Positions 6,601-11,937 of a stretch of 11,937 nt of DNA are shown piece after piece. Positions within the stretch are counted from its first letter, which is position 1. Every line of letters starts with the position of its first letter. The DNA lies in NCBI GenBank assembly GCA_016196415.1, contig JACPXS010000154.1, positions 1 to 11,937 of the forward strand, read 5' to 3'. The position numbers and the translations under genes are program-made. The notes below the pieces were generated by a model that had not been told where the DNA came from, made no database searches, and saw only the letters and a program-made list of their open reading frames with translations. This DNA comes from Candidatus Omnitrophota bacterium. GTDB taxonomy: Bacteria; Omnitrophota; Koll11; Aquiviventales; Aquiviventaceae.

Positions 6601-7747
6601 TCATGATCAGGTCCTTGAGCGCGGAGTTAGGTCCGTACTTGGCGAGGTCATAGCTGCCGAAGCTCATGTTGACCACGTCAGCCCCGTTGGCGTACGCATA
6701 CTGAAGCGCCTGCACGACCTGGTCGGTCGCGTAATTGATCCGCAGTGGCATGATCTGCGCCTTCCAGCAGACGCCGGCCAGCCCCAGCCCGTTGTTGCCG
6801 ACCGCCCCGATCACGCCCGCCACCGCCGTTTCGTGATACTCCTGGGGGGCATTCGGGCTCGGATCATTGTCGCCGCCGGCGAAGTCCCATCCGCGCAGAT
6901 CGTCGATCTTGCCGTTGGGCGCTTCTCCGGGACACGCGTCATCAACGCCGTTGAAATCGCTGAGGTCGACCTGGCCGTTCTGATTGAGGTCCTCACAGGG
7001 ATTGATCCAAACATTGGCGGCCAAGTCCGGATGCCGGATATCGATGCCCTGCCCGATCACCGCCACCCGGATCGCAGACGCGTCCCAGCGCCGATCCCAT
7101 GCCGGTGCCGCGTGAGTCTTCACATGCGCGTACTGGTCGGCAAACTGCGGATCGTTGGGAGTCGCATCGGGCTCAAAGACCAGGTTCGGCTGCGCGTACG
7201 CGACGTGAGGATCCCGCCTGAACTCCGCGGCCGCCGCCTCGACGTCCGCGCTGGCGGGCAAGTCCACCAGATACAGATGGGTGACATCGGGAATGGAGGC
7301 TGAGGCCGGAGCCCGCTGCTGGCGTCGGGAAAACCTGTGCTGCATCGCCTCGCGTTGTTCCGTGTGGTAGCGCTTCAGCAACGCGAGGGTCGGCGGGCCG
7401 GCCAGCTTCGCCTCCTCCTGCTCGCTCCTGAGGAGCGCTCGGGCGCTGGTCACCCCGTACTTGGCGTGAAGCCGATCGAGCGAATGGCTCGCATCCGCCG
7501 TGGCAGCCCTAAAGGACTTCCTCGACTTCAAGACGCAGTGGACGCACTCGGTCACAGACTCCTGGTACTTGACGATGAGCTGGCCCTTCGCGTAGCGGGC
7601 TCGCTGGGAGGCGGCCTGCGCCAGACCTGAGCGTTGGGCCTGAGGACCTGGCTGGCCGGGCTTGGCCACCGCGTTGGTGGTTGCGGACAGGCTGCAGAGG
7701 ATGACCCCGATGATCAGTCCAACTCGCGTGTGCGGTCTCAGAGGCAT
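3611..7747 (-). CDS. Secreted S8 subtilisin-like protein with FG-GAP/VCBS propeller and Ig-like repeats; catalytic Asp replaced
   Basis: The product is 1378 aa. Residues 1-26 are a signal peptide and ~50-195 a protease propeptide-like region (GQLIVKY... YAQPNLVFEPD). The S8 fold spans ~205-515. His305 (YHETAVAG), oxyanion Asn397 (ATAGNAS) and Ser459 (SGTSFAAP) are present, but the Asp site reads VAVIGQGIDIRHPDL, with Gly232 where Asp is expected. An EF-hand-like DLNQNGQVDLSDFNGVDD sits at ~253-270. Residues ~630-1010 carry eight D-x-(D/N)-x-DG motifs (for example DLDGDGNGE, DVDGDGKPD), as in FG-GAP/VCBS beta-propellers. Two cadherin/Ig-like modules (~1040-1137, ~1140-1230; ASDPDGDPLTC, ATDPDGDAVTY) and a third distinct beta module follow to the C-terminus. 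It is probably exported and surface-bound or secreted. The ATG at 7747 has no clear Shine-Dalgarno, so the exact start is less certain. It lies just upstream of the pilin promoter; a role in the pilus is not shown. Confidence 0.88.
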   Translation of the reverse strand: MPLRPHTRVGLIIGVILCSLSATTNAVAKPGQPGPQAQRSGLAQAASQRARYAKGQLIVKYQESVTECVHCVLKSRKSFRAATADASHSLDRLHAKYGVTSARALLRSEQEEAKLAGPPTLALLKRYHTEQREAMQHRFSRRQQRAPASASIPDVTHLYLVDLPASADVEAAAAEFRRDPHVAYAQPNLVFEPDATPNDPQFADQYAHVKTHAAPAWDRRWDASAIRVAVIGQGIDIRHPDLAANVWINPCEDLNQNGQVDLSDFNGVDDACPGEAPNGKIDDLRGWDFAGGDNDPSPNAPQEYHETAVAGVIGAVGNNGLGLAGVCWKAQIMPLRINYATDQVVQALQYAYANGADVVNMSFGSYDLAKYGPNSALKDLIMTGVANGVLLVATAGNASISTKRYPGAFDEVLGVASTDSADQRSSFSNWGSWVDVAAPGTDILSTIPGGGFALVSGTSFAAPYVSGLGALLLAEQPSFDLATLRAVIEYTADKLAADRFIGSGRVNARRAIESPGIPALFAVIKSPLTGAVVNPDQTPGLPITGTALGEHFLVEYRAEADGAWHPIGSGLSLINGTLALLDAASLADGFYQIRLTATASSSQESDTVRFSVTRLYHDQAGWPKSLPEMLLTSPTVADLDGDGNGEIIVGDLAGWVHVYRADGTVFPGWPRQASNLFAFGAPAVGDVDGDGKPDVVAGMLGLGSGSAERIFAWKRNGTPLASWIVDDRVYESLALADLNGDGRDEIIAAETHNGRIHAFTYLSAVDHRSELSGWPAKLNTTWIRGGPCVGDVDGDGQLEVAVGSPIGSDGQLFLLDRTGQLRPGWPVIGGSLFNCAMGDLDGDGRLEVISAGSTDRLYVYRDNGTLYPGWPSEPVVRGGLAYSSASVADLDLDGRPEILVGEGRFSNGDGRSVYVWQSDGQFFPGWPQQAGGKVGGPPAVGDLDGDGLPDVVVSTASGAIDAWNGRGEPLNGFPIQTTGAIDLTPTLADIDGDGDVELLAANEATDLYVWDFKVAYTAHTMQWPSFRHDVNNTARYVKRNRPPILPAVEDQTVAEGQLCDVTLSASDPDGDPLTCTASGLPAWSQVDAAPPCTLRGTPGFDEASRAQPITPYPGITITACDPVRACATSAPFTLTVANVNREPILPVIGPQTVSEGQPLSFTVTATDPDGDAVTYAASSLPAGAAIDAASGVFAWMPGFDQAGSYTIIVTASDGEMADTEPITITVTNVNRPPAVGLINPASGSAKAGTKVNFTATYTDPDGWQDLQRVFFLVNTRASDANAADVSYVPKTNLLFLRNNEGTAWVGSCAPGTPQVLKNAAVKLNCAKTQVAGSGTTLTVTWTLTFKPAFLGVTKTYLKAKDASTATGWIKKGTWTITR

Positions 7748-7776
7748 GGAGGCTTTGTCGCTTGGATCGGCGCTGG

Positions 7777-7795
7777 CAGGGCCTGTGAGGCCCTG
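7777..7795. repeat. Perfect 8-bp inverted repeat in the protease 5' leader
   Basis: CAGGGCCT and AGGCCCTG flank a 3-nt loop about 30 nt upstream of the protease start. There is no T-run on either strand, so it is not a standard terminator. It may be a 5'-leader hairpin affecting translation or stability. Confidence 0.5.
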
Positions 7796-7816
7796 GACAC
7801 CTGATCGTATAGATGA

Positions 7817-7846
7817 AGTCTACCTGAGGGGGAGGCTCAGCGACAA
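7817..7846 (-). promoter_or_regulatory. Possible promoter of the protease gene
   Basis: TTGTCG (7846-7841) and TAGACT (7822-7817), 18 bp apart, each match the sigma70 boxes at 4 of 6 positions. They lie in the 229-bp gap between cutA and the protease. This is weak and could be chance. Confidence 0.25.
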
Positions 7847-7961
7847 GCACGACAGACGAGCCGTCTCGAGCAGGTCGTGTCTTGGAATACCGCAGAACCG
7901 CGGAAGAAATCCGTGCCTCTTCTGCAGCGGCGAGCAAGCACGAGGGAGAGGCTTGGAACTC

Positions 7962-7977
7962 AGCGCCGGCCGGCGCT
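7962..7977. repeat. 16-bp GC-rich palindrome at the cutA stop
   Basis: AGCGCCGGCCGGCGCT is a perfect palindrome overlapping the last base of the cutA stop codon. It can form a 6-bp GC stem with a GGCC loop at the 3' end of the transcript. No U-tract follows, so at best it is an atypical terminator or an mRNA-end stabiliser. Confidence 0.4.
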
Positions 7978-8312
7978 TACTGGGGGGAGAGGCTGGAGAT
8001 CACCCACCGGAGGTACGGCGGGTGGCCGTCAACCAGCGGCAGGGCGATGATCTCAGGGACGTCGTAGGGGTGAAGCTCCCGGATGGCGCGCCGGAGTCGA
8101 GGAAAAGAGGCGCGGGTCGTCTTGATCAGCAAGAGGGCTTCCCGAGCCCGGTCGATCTTCCCCTCCCACCAAAAGATCGATTCGATCCCACGGATCAGAT
8201 TGACGCACGCCGCCAGGCGGCGCTTCACCAGCGCCACGCCAAGCCGGCGCGCCACCGCCGTTTTCGGGCACGTCACGAGCACGACTACAACCGAGCCGAC
8301 CCTTCTGCGCAT
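7977..8312 (-). CDS. cutA: CutA family protein (divalent cation tolerance)
   Basis: The product is 111 aa, the usual CutA length. Family features are visible in order: VVVVLVTCPK (first beta strand, ~8-17), RRLAACVNLI (~31-40), ESIFWWEGKI (~44-53), LLLIKTT, and RELHPYDVPEIIALP (~77-91). CutA proteins form very stable cytoplasmic trimers with a PII-like ferredoxin fold and have been linked to copper and divalent metal tolerance, although the physiological role is unsettled. The ATG at 8312 gives the normal N-terminus; GGAGGAG directly precedes it with unusually short spacing. A TTG at 8354 would add 14 residues with no family similarity. It lies 106 bp after the winged-helix gene and may be transcribed separately or by read-through. 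Confidence 0.93.
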   Translation of the reverse strand: MRRRVGSVVVVLVTCPKTAVARRLGVALVKRRLAACVNLIRGIESIFWWEGKIDRAREALLLIKTTRASFPRLRRAIRELHPYDVPEIIALPLVDGHPPYLRWVISSLSPQ

Positions 8313-8418
8313 CTCCTCCGAACCCGGAGCTGTGTTGGAACACTTGCTTTGCAACCGTGCTATGGATTCCCCGCGGGCTTACGCCTCTTGAGGATGAGCG
8401 GCGTGGAGGACGTCACCG

Positions 8419-8619
8419 TTACCGACGGAGATCCACACGAAAGTCGTTGCCTTCCTGCCTGACGATCACGTGCCCCTCACGAGCGAGCCAGCCAAGGCTC
8501 ATCAACGCCAGCTCCCGAGACCGTCCAATACTCGACACCACCTGCGAGAACAGAACCTCACGGTGCTCATCGAGGTCATGCCAAATCTCTCCCGCCACAA
8601 TCCCGATCTCTGTAATCAT
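8419..8619 (-). CDS. Small winged helix-turn-helix protein, DUF2582 type
   Basis: The product is 66 aa. The start ATG 8619-8617 follows AGGAGG with 4 nt spacing; upstream extensions would overlap exbD. The sequence ITEIGIVAGEIWHDLDEH, a middle helix SSIGRSRELALMSLGWLARE and a closing beta hairpin HVIVRQEGNDFRVDL match the DUF2582 winged-helix family (IG-x-x-AG-x-IW at the start, A-x-x-LGWLARE in the recognition region). Family members are short stand-alone domains of unknown target, presumed to bind DNA or to act as protein-interaction winged helices. It starts 16 nt after the exbD stop, so it is probably in the same operon. No ligand-binding domain is present. Confidence 0.8.
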   Translation of the reverse strand: MITEIGIVAGEIWHDLDEHREVLFSQVVSSIGRSRELALMSLGWLAREGHVIVRQEGNDFRVDLRR

Positions 8620-8635
8620 GCATCCTCCTGACTGC

Positions 8636-9025
8636 CTACTCCGAGAGCGTCGCGATATGGACCTCTTTGTAGTTGGTATCGCGACACAGGTCCCAAATCT
8701 CGATGAGCTTCTCCACATAGGCGTACCGGTCCGCCCGGATCAGCACCGGCTTGTTCCCTCCCGCCCGCTTGAGCCGCTCGCGCAGCTCCGCGACGCTCAC
8801 CACCTCTTCATCCCAGTAGATGAGATGATCTTTCGTGACGGTGATCACGAGGTTCGAGAGCGAAAGCCGTTTCCCGGTCTCGGCCTTCGGGAGCGTTACG
8901 TGGATGCCCGGAGACACGATAAAGCTCGACGTCAGCATAAAGTAAATCAATTGCTGGAACACCACATCGATCATCGGGGCGATGTCCACCGGAACAGGCT
9001 CCGCCCACCGTCGAGCTAGCCGCAT
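8636..9025 (-). CDS. exbD: ExbD/TolR family biopolymer transport protein
   Basis: The product is 129 aa. A short cytoplasmic N-terminus leads into one membrane helix (~15-38, APMIDVVFQQLIYFMLTSSF) carrying the conserved Asp20 used for proton translocation. A periplasmic domain of about 90 residues follows (IHVTLPKAETG, ITVTKDHLIYWDEEVV, KPVLIRADRYAYVEKLIEIWD). The ATG at 9025 follows GAGG with 5 nt spacing. ExbD/TolR proteins form the stator with ExbB/TolQ and pass proton-motive force to a TonB- or TolA-like partner. The cognate exbB is 176 bp upstream, interrupted by a MITE-like element. No TonB/TolA gene is in the window, so the output partner is unknown. Confidence 0.92.
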   Translation of the reverse strand: MRLARRWAEPVPVDIAPMIDVVFQQLIYFMLTSSFIVSPGIHVTLPKAETGKRLSLSNLVITVTKDHLIYWDEEVVSVAELRERLKRAGGNKPVLIRADRYAYVEKLIEIWDLCRDTNYKEVHIATLSE

Positions 9026-9047
9026 CGCTGCCTCACTGTCATTATCA

Positions 9048-9181
9048 GGTCCTGGTCACGTTTGGCGGGGCCCGCCGCTGCGCCACCCTTTGTCCGTCCT
9101 CGCCCAGCGACTATCGCGCTGGTTCTGCGGGCGGCCGAAGGGAACCCGGCTCCGCGTCACCCGCCAAACGTGACCAGGACC
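9048..9181. mobile_element. MITE-like element with perfect 22-bp terminal inverted repeats
   Basis: Positions 9048-9069 (starting GGTCCTGGTCACGTTTGG) and 9160-9181 are exact reverse complements over 22 bp and enclose a 134-bp, GC-rich, non-coding sequence. ATCA occurs just outside both ends (9044-9047 and, one base away, 9183-9186), a possible short target duplication. It fills most of the exbB-exbD gap, where Tol/Exb genes normally nearly touch. No transposase is encoded, so movement would need one supplied from elsewhere. A large structural RNA hairpin is an alternative reading. Confidence 0.72.
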
Positions 9182-9201
9182 CATCATCAGCATGCCTCGG
9201 G

Positions 9202-9930
9202 CTATTTCGACCCAGCCCCCGACACGCTCTGCGACCGTTCCCGGATCTGGCGCCATCCGGACACCAGCGCCGCGGCTTTCTCCATCTGAAACTGGGCTTC
9301 CACCACGCGGCCCGCAAAATAATTGTAGGCGAGGATCGTTGGAATAGCCACAAGCAGCCCTGCGACGGTGGTGATCAACGCTTCCCAGACCCCCCCGGCC
9401 AAATCCCCCGGGCTGACCGGATTCCCTCCGCTGGACTTATTCTGAATGACTTGGAAGGCCCGGACCAAACCGGTGACCGTCCCCAACAGCCCCAGGAGGG
9501 TTGAGACCTGCGCCAGCGTTGAGAGCCACCGGAGGTGTTGCTCCACCTTCGGCATCTCCTCATGCGCCGCTTCCTCCATGGCTTCGTCGATCTCTTGCGG
9601 GCTGCTGTCGCGGATCGCCAATCCGGCCTGGACCACTCGAGCCACCGGCCCCTGCCATGAGCCGCACAGCATCGCGGCCTCTTTCCAGCGGTGTCCCTCC
9701 AAGTGGCTGCGCAGCTCCGCAAACCGCCGGTCGATATCAGGCCCGAGGTGCAGGCTGATGAAATAGTACAGCCGCTCCATGATGAGCGCCAGCGAGAAGA
9801 CGGAGCACATCACGATGGCAATCATCACCGGCCCGCCCCGAGCGATAATATCCACCCGCCAGAACAGCGTGACGCCGATGAGGGCCGAGGCGATGATACA
9901 CAATGCCGTTTGCGCCATCCGGTTCAGCAT
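9202..9930 (-). CDS. exbB: ExbB/TolQ/MotA family proton channel protein
   Basis: The product is 242 aa. Four hydrophobic segments are visible: ~9-25, ~34-57 (GGPVMIAIVMCSVFSLALIM), ~134-160 and ~181-203. The last two carry the family core: LLGLLGTVTGLVRAFQVI and GGVWEALITTVAGLLVAIPTI, which line the proton pathway in ExbB/TolQ. The central cytoplasmic region (~60-130) includes the E-rich helix EIDEAMEEAAHEEMPKVEQHL. An extra N-terminal hydrophobic segment is a feature of several ExbB subgroups. The start at 9930 has AGGAG 5 nt upstream, and this site overlaps the stop of the TPR gene (TAGGAG), so the two are translationally close or coupled. It should form the inner-membrane stator with the downstream ExbD. 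Confidence 0.93.
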   Translation of the reverse strand: MLNRMAQTALCIIASALIGVTLFWRVDIIARGGPVMIAIVMCSVFSLALIMERLYYFISLHLGPDIDRRFAELRSHLEGHRWKEAAMLCGSWQGPVARVVQAGLAIRDSSPQEIDEAMEEAAHEEMPKVEQHLRWLSTLAQVSTLLGLLGTVTGLVRAFQVIQNKSSGGNPVSPGDLAGGVWEALITTVAGLLVAIPTILAYNYFAGRVVEAQFQMEKAAALVSGWRQIRERSQSVSGAGSK

Positions 9931-9938
9931 GGTCGCTC

Positions 9939-11937
9939 CTAGTTGTGCCGCGCTCCACGTAACGTTGCCAACCGCTCGCGAATCAGCTTCGCCTCGGGAA
10001 TGGGCTCGTGAGCCAGTCGCTCGTAAATCCCGCCGGCCTCATCCAACCGATCTTGCCGCTCGAGCAACTTCGCTGCAGCCAATTGCCCTCGGATGCGCCA
10101 CGGCGGTTGTTCAACCGCCTGATACCACCGAATGGCCGTCTCAAGATCGCCGGCTTCCTCATAGCAGGAGGCCGCGTGATAGCCGGCTTCCCCGCTCAAC
10201 GACGGCAGCAGGCTCGCCGCCTCTTCATACCACCGGATCGCCTCACGGTACGCTTGTGCTGAGCGGGCGAAATCGCCCAGTCGCTTGGCCAACTGAGCGC
10301 GATGGCTCAGCGACAGCGCGCCTGAGTCGTAGACGCGTTGAAGCTCCGCCATCGCGTCGCGCGACGAGCCCCGGCGCGCCTGAAGATCCGCCAACAGCAA
10401 ACGGGCCTCGAATGCCTCATCGCTGTTCGGCGAGCCGGCCACCGCTTCCCCGCATAAGGTCCTAGCCGTCGGCTCATCCCCCTCGCCAAGCGCCAAGAGC
10501 GCTTGATAGTAGGCGGCGCGGGCCGCGACCGAACTCGTCGGCTGCTGCTGGCGAATCCCATTCAGCGTGGCGCGCGCGAGGTCTTCTTCGTGTCGATTGA
10601 GATACGCGATCACAAGGGCCAGCGTGGCGTCTTCGGCCAAGGCGGGATCGTCGCCCCCCTGGAGCCGCTGGAAGATTTCAATCGCTTCATCGAGCGCGCC
10701 TGTCTGGAGGGCGATGCGGCCCGTTTGATAGACGGCGTAGTGGGCTAACGCGCCCTCCGGCTCCGCCGCCACGGCCTGCTCATAGAACGGCTTGGCGGCG
10801 GGGAGGTTGCCTAAAAAGAGCTGGACGTCCCCCAACCCATTCAGCGCCGCCTGCCGGATTGACGGCTCCTCGCGCTGGGCCGCTAAGGCGAAGATGGTCT
10901 TGGCTTGAGCGGCGTTCCCTTGTCCGAGCGCAATCGCGCCGAGCCGAAGCTGGATTTGCGCTTGCGCGACGGGGCTTAATCGCCGGCGAAGAAACGTATG
11001 AAGGAGTTCCTTCGCTAACGTGAACCGCGCTTGACGCTGATAGGCGTCCGCGATCACCAACGCACTCTCCACCCCCAAGGGATGATCGGGATCGCGGGAG
11101 ACGATCTCTTCAAAACGCGTCAGCGCCTCGTCCTCTCGCCCAAGACGCATCAGGCAACTGCCCTGCGCAAAGAGCGCTTCGGTCCGGTGATCTCCCGTCC
11201 TCGCCAAGTACTGCTCAAAGGTCTTGAGGCTCTCGTCGCATCGATCCAACCGGTAGTAGGCCCATCCCAACCCGAACTGCGCCGGCTGGTACCACGGCAA
11301 ACCCGTCGAGGACGCCGCGACGCGTTGGTACGCCACCGCCGCCTCCTCGTAATGCCCCGCGCCGCTCAAGCTTTCACCGAGATAGAAGGAGACCTGGGCC
11401 ACGCTGCCGGGATCCTGGAGTTGCGGCAACAGGCGATTGAACAGATCCGTCGCCTTCGCACACTGTTTCAATCGCAGCCGGCAGAGCCCCTCAAACAACA
11501 TGGCATCGCGCGCCATGCCGTCCCCTTCGTGTTGCGCCGAGAGTTCGTGAAAGTATCCGAGGGCCGGTTCAAACGCCTGTTGATGAAGATAGACGAGACC
11601 CAGCCCGAACTTCGCCTGATCGGCCCAGGTGGAGTCCGGAGATCGATCGAGCAGTTGCTGGTAGGCCAGCTTCGCGCGGAGCATCTGAAACGCTCGTCGG
11701 CTGATGTCCCCTTCCCAAAAGAGCGCCTCAGGCCAGAGCGGGTCGCGCGCGGGCAATCGGGCTTTCAGGCGATCCAGCTCGCGGAGCGCATCGCCCGACT
11801 GTTGGAGCTTGTCGAGGCTGAGCACAAGCCATAACCACACTCGGGGGGCTTCAGGAACCTCGGGAGACTGGAGAATGAAGGCCTGAGCCAACTCGGTGAC
11901 TTGCTTGAAATCTTCCCGCAGGAACGCGCGCTGGATC
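9939..11937 (-). CDS. Large tetratricopeptide-repeat protein, N-terminus beyond the window
   Basis: The frame is open to the window edge (665 residues visible, no start or signal peptide seen). I do not use the internal TTG at 11891, because the TPR-like sequence continues upstream of it (IQRAFLREDFKQV). About 17 helix-pair repeats of 34-38 residues fill the protein. Clear examples are QPAQFGLGWAYYRLDRCDES, TEALFAQGSCLMRLGREDEA and EAGYHAASCYEEAGDLETAI, with the usual W/L-G-Y-A-P pattern. It ends 8 nt before exbB, whose Shine-Dalgarno overlaps its stop codon, so the genes form an operon. TPR proteins encoded beside exbB/exbD are often periplasmic or lipoprotein partners in envelope energy-transduction systems. 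That role, and the location, are inferred here. Confidence 0.88.
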   Translation of the reverse strand, partial: IQRAFLREDFKQVTELAQAFILQSPEVPEAPRVWLWLVLSLDKLQQSGDALRELDRLKARLPARDPLWPEALFWEGDISRRAFQMLRAKLAYQQLLDRSPDSTWADQAKFGLGLVYLHQQAFEPALGYFHELSAQHEGDGMARDAMLFEGLCRLRLKQCAKATDLFNRLLPQLQDPGSVAQVSFYLGESLSGAGHYEEAAVAYQRVAASSTGLPWYQPAQFGLGWAYYRLDRCDESLKTFEQYLARTGDHRTEALFAQGSCLMRLGREDEALTRFEEIVSRDPDHPLGVESALVIADAYQRQARFTLAKELLHTFLRRRLSPVAQAQIQLRLGAIALGQGNAAQAKTIFALAAQREEPSIRQAALNGLGDVQLFLGNLPAAKPFYEQAVAAEPEGALAHYAVYQTGRIALQTGALDEAIEIFQRLQGGDDPALAEDATLALVIAYLNRHEEDLARATLNGIRQQQPTSSVAARAAYYQALLALGEGDEPTARTLCGEAVAGSPNSDEAFEARLLLADLQARRGSSRDAMAELQRVYDSGALSLSHRAQLAKRLGDFARSAQAYREAIRWYEEAASLLPSLSGEAGYHAASCYEEAGDLETAIRWYQAVEQPPWRIRGQLAAAKLLERQDRLDEAGGIYERLAHEPIPEAKLIRERLATLRGARHN

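Noticed and set aside
6479..7303. 274-codon open frame on the plus strand
   Set aside because: Antisense to the subtilase catalytic domain, whose His, Asn and Ser motifs are evident on the minus strand.
7509..7937. 142-codon minus-strand frame starting in the cutA-protease gap
   Set aside because: Most of it overlaps the protease N-terminus in another frame, and the unique part has no recognisable features.
9056..9256. 66-codon minus-strand frame in the exbB-exbD gap
   Set aside because: It runs through the MITE-like element and the exbB 3' end out of frame; the inverted-repeat structure explains the region better.
11031..11834. 267-codon open frame on the plus strand
   Set aside because: Antisense to the TPR gene; no recognisable motif or ribosome binding site.
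1..11937. CRISPR array, tRNA or rRNA genes
   Set aside because: No regularly spaced repeats of CRISPR type and no tRNA cloverleaf or rRNA sequence were recognised by eye.

Overview
All credible genes in this 11.9 kb, GC-rich window lie on the minus strand, so transcription runs from high to low coordinates. A secreted protein family beginning EDVTITTYYPSPRGVYN, with a GNVGIGTTAPGATLDVQG motif, is what I associate with uncultured Gram-negative candidate phyla such as Omnitrophota. ExbB/ExbD, type IV pilins and a signal-peptide-bearing protease fit a diderm cell. The phylum assignment is inference; the diderm assignment is fairly safe.

Layout in transcription order: (1) 11937-9939, a large TPR protein cut by the window edge; (2) exbB, 9930-9202; (3) a 134-bp MITE-like element with perfect 22-bp inverted ends, 9181-9048; (4) exbD, 9025-8636; (5) a small winged-helix protein, 8619-8419; (6) cutA, 8312-7977; (7) a 1378-aa secreted subtilisin-like protein with a calcium-type beta-propeller and Ig-like modules, 7747-3611; (8) a 338-bp control region, 3610-3273; (9) a pilin operon, 3272-1185, encoding PilX-like, PilA-like, PilV-like and PilW-like proteins with overlapping starts and stops; (10) two paralogous secreted Gly-rich fibre/adhesin-like genes, 1170-184 and 117-1 (partial).

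The control region is the most interesting part. It holds a sigma70-type promoter, a c-di-GMP-I (GEMM) riboswitch aptamer whose two halves are separated by an extra 71-nt arm, and an intrinsic terminator just before the pilX ribosome binding site. The 5' arm of that terminator is an imperfect copy of the aptamer's own 3' strand. This suggests transcriptional control of the pilin and adhesin genes by cyclic di-GMP, which would switch surface attachment at the level of the nascent RNA.

Other oddities are a subtilase lacking the canonical catalytic Asp, a major-pilin leader that appears to have absorbed a hairpin and short tandem repeat, and the element inserted between exbB and exbD. The TPR-exbB-exbD genes probably form a Tol/TonB-like energised envelope module. 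The pilins and fibre proteins probably form a surface appendage with associated adhesins.
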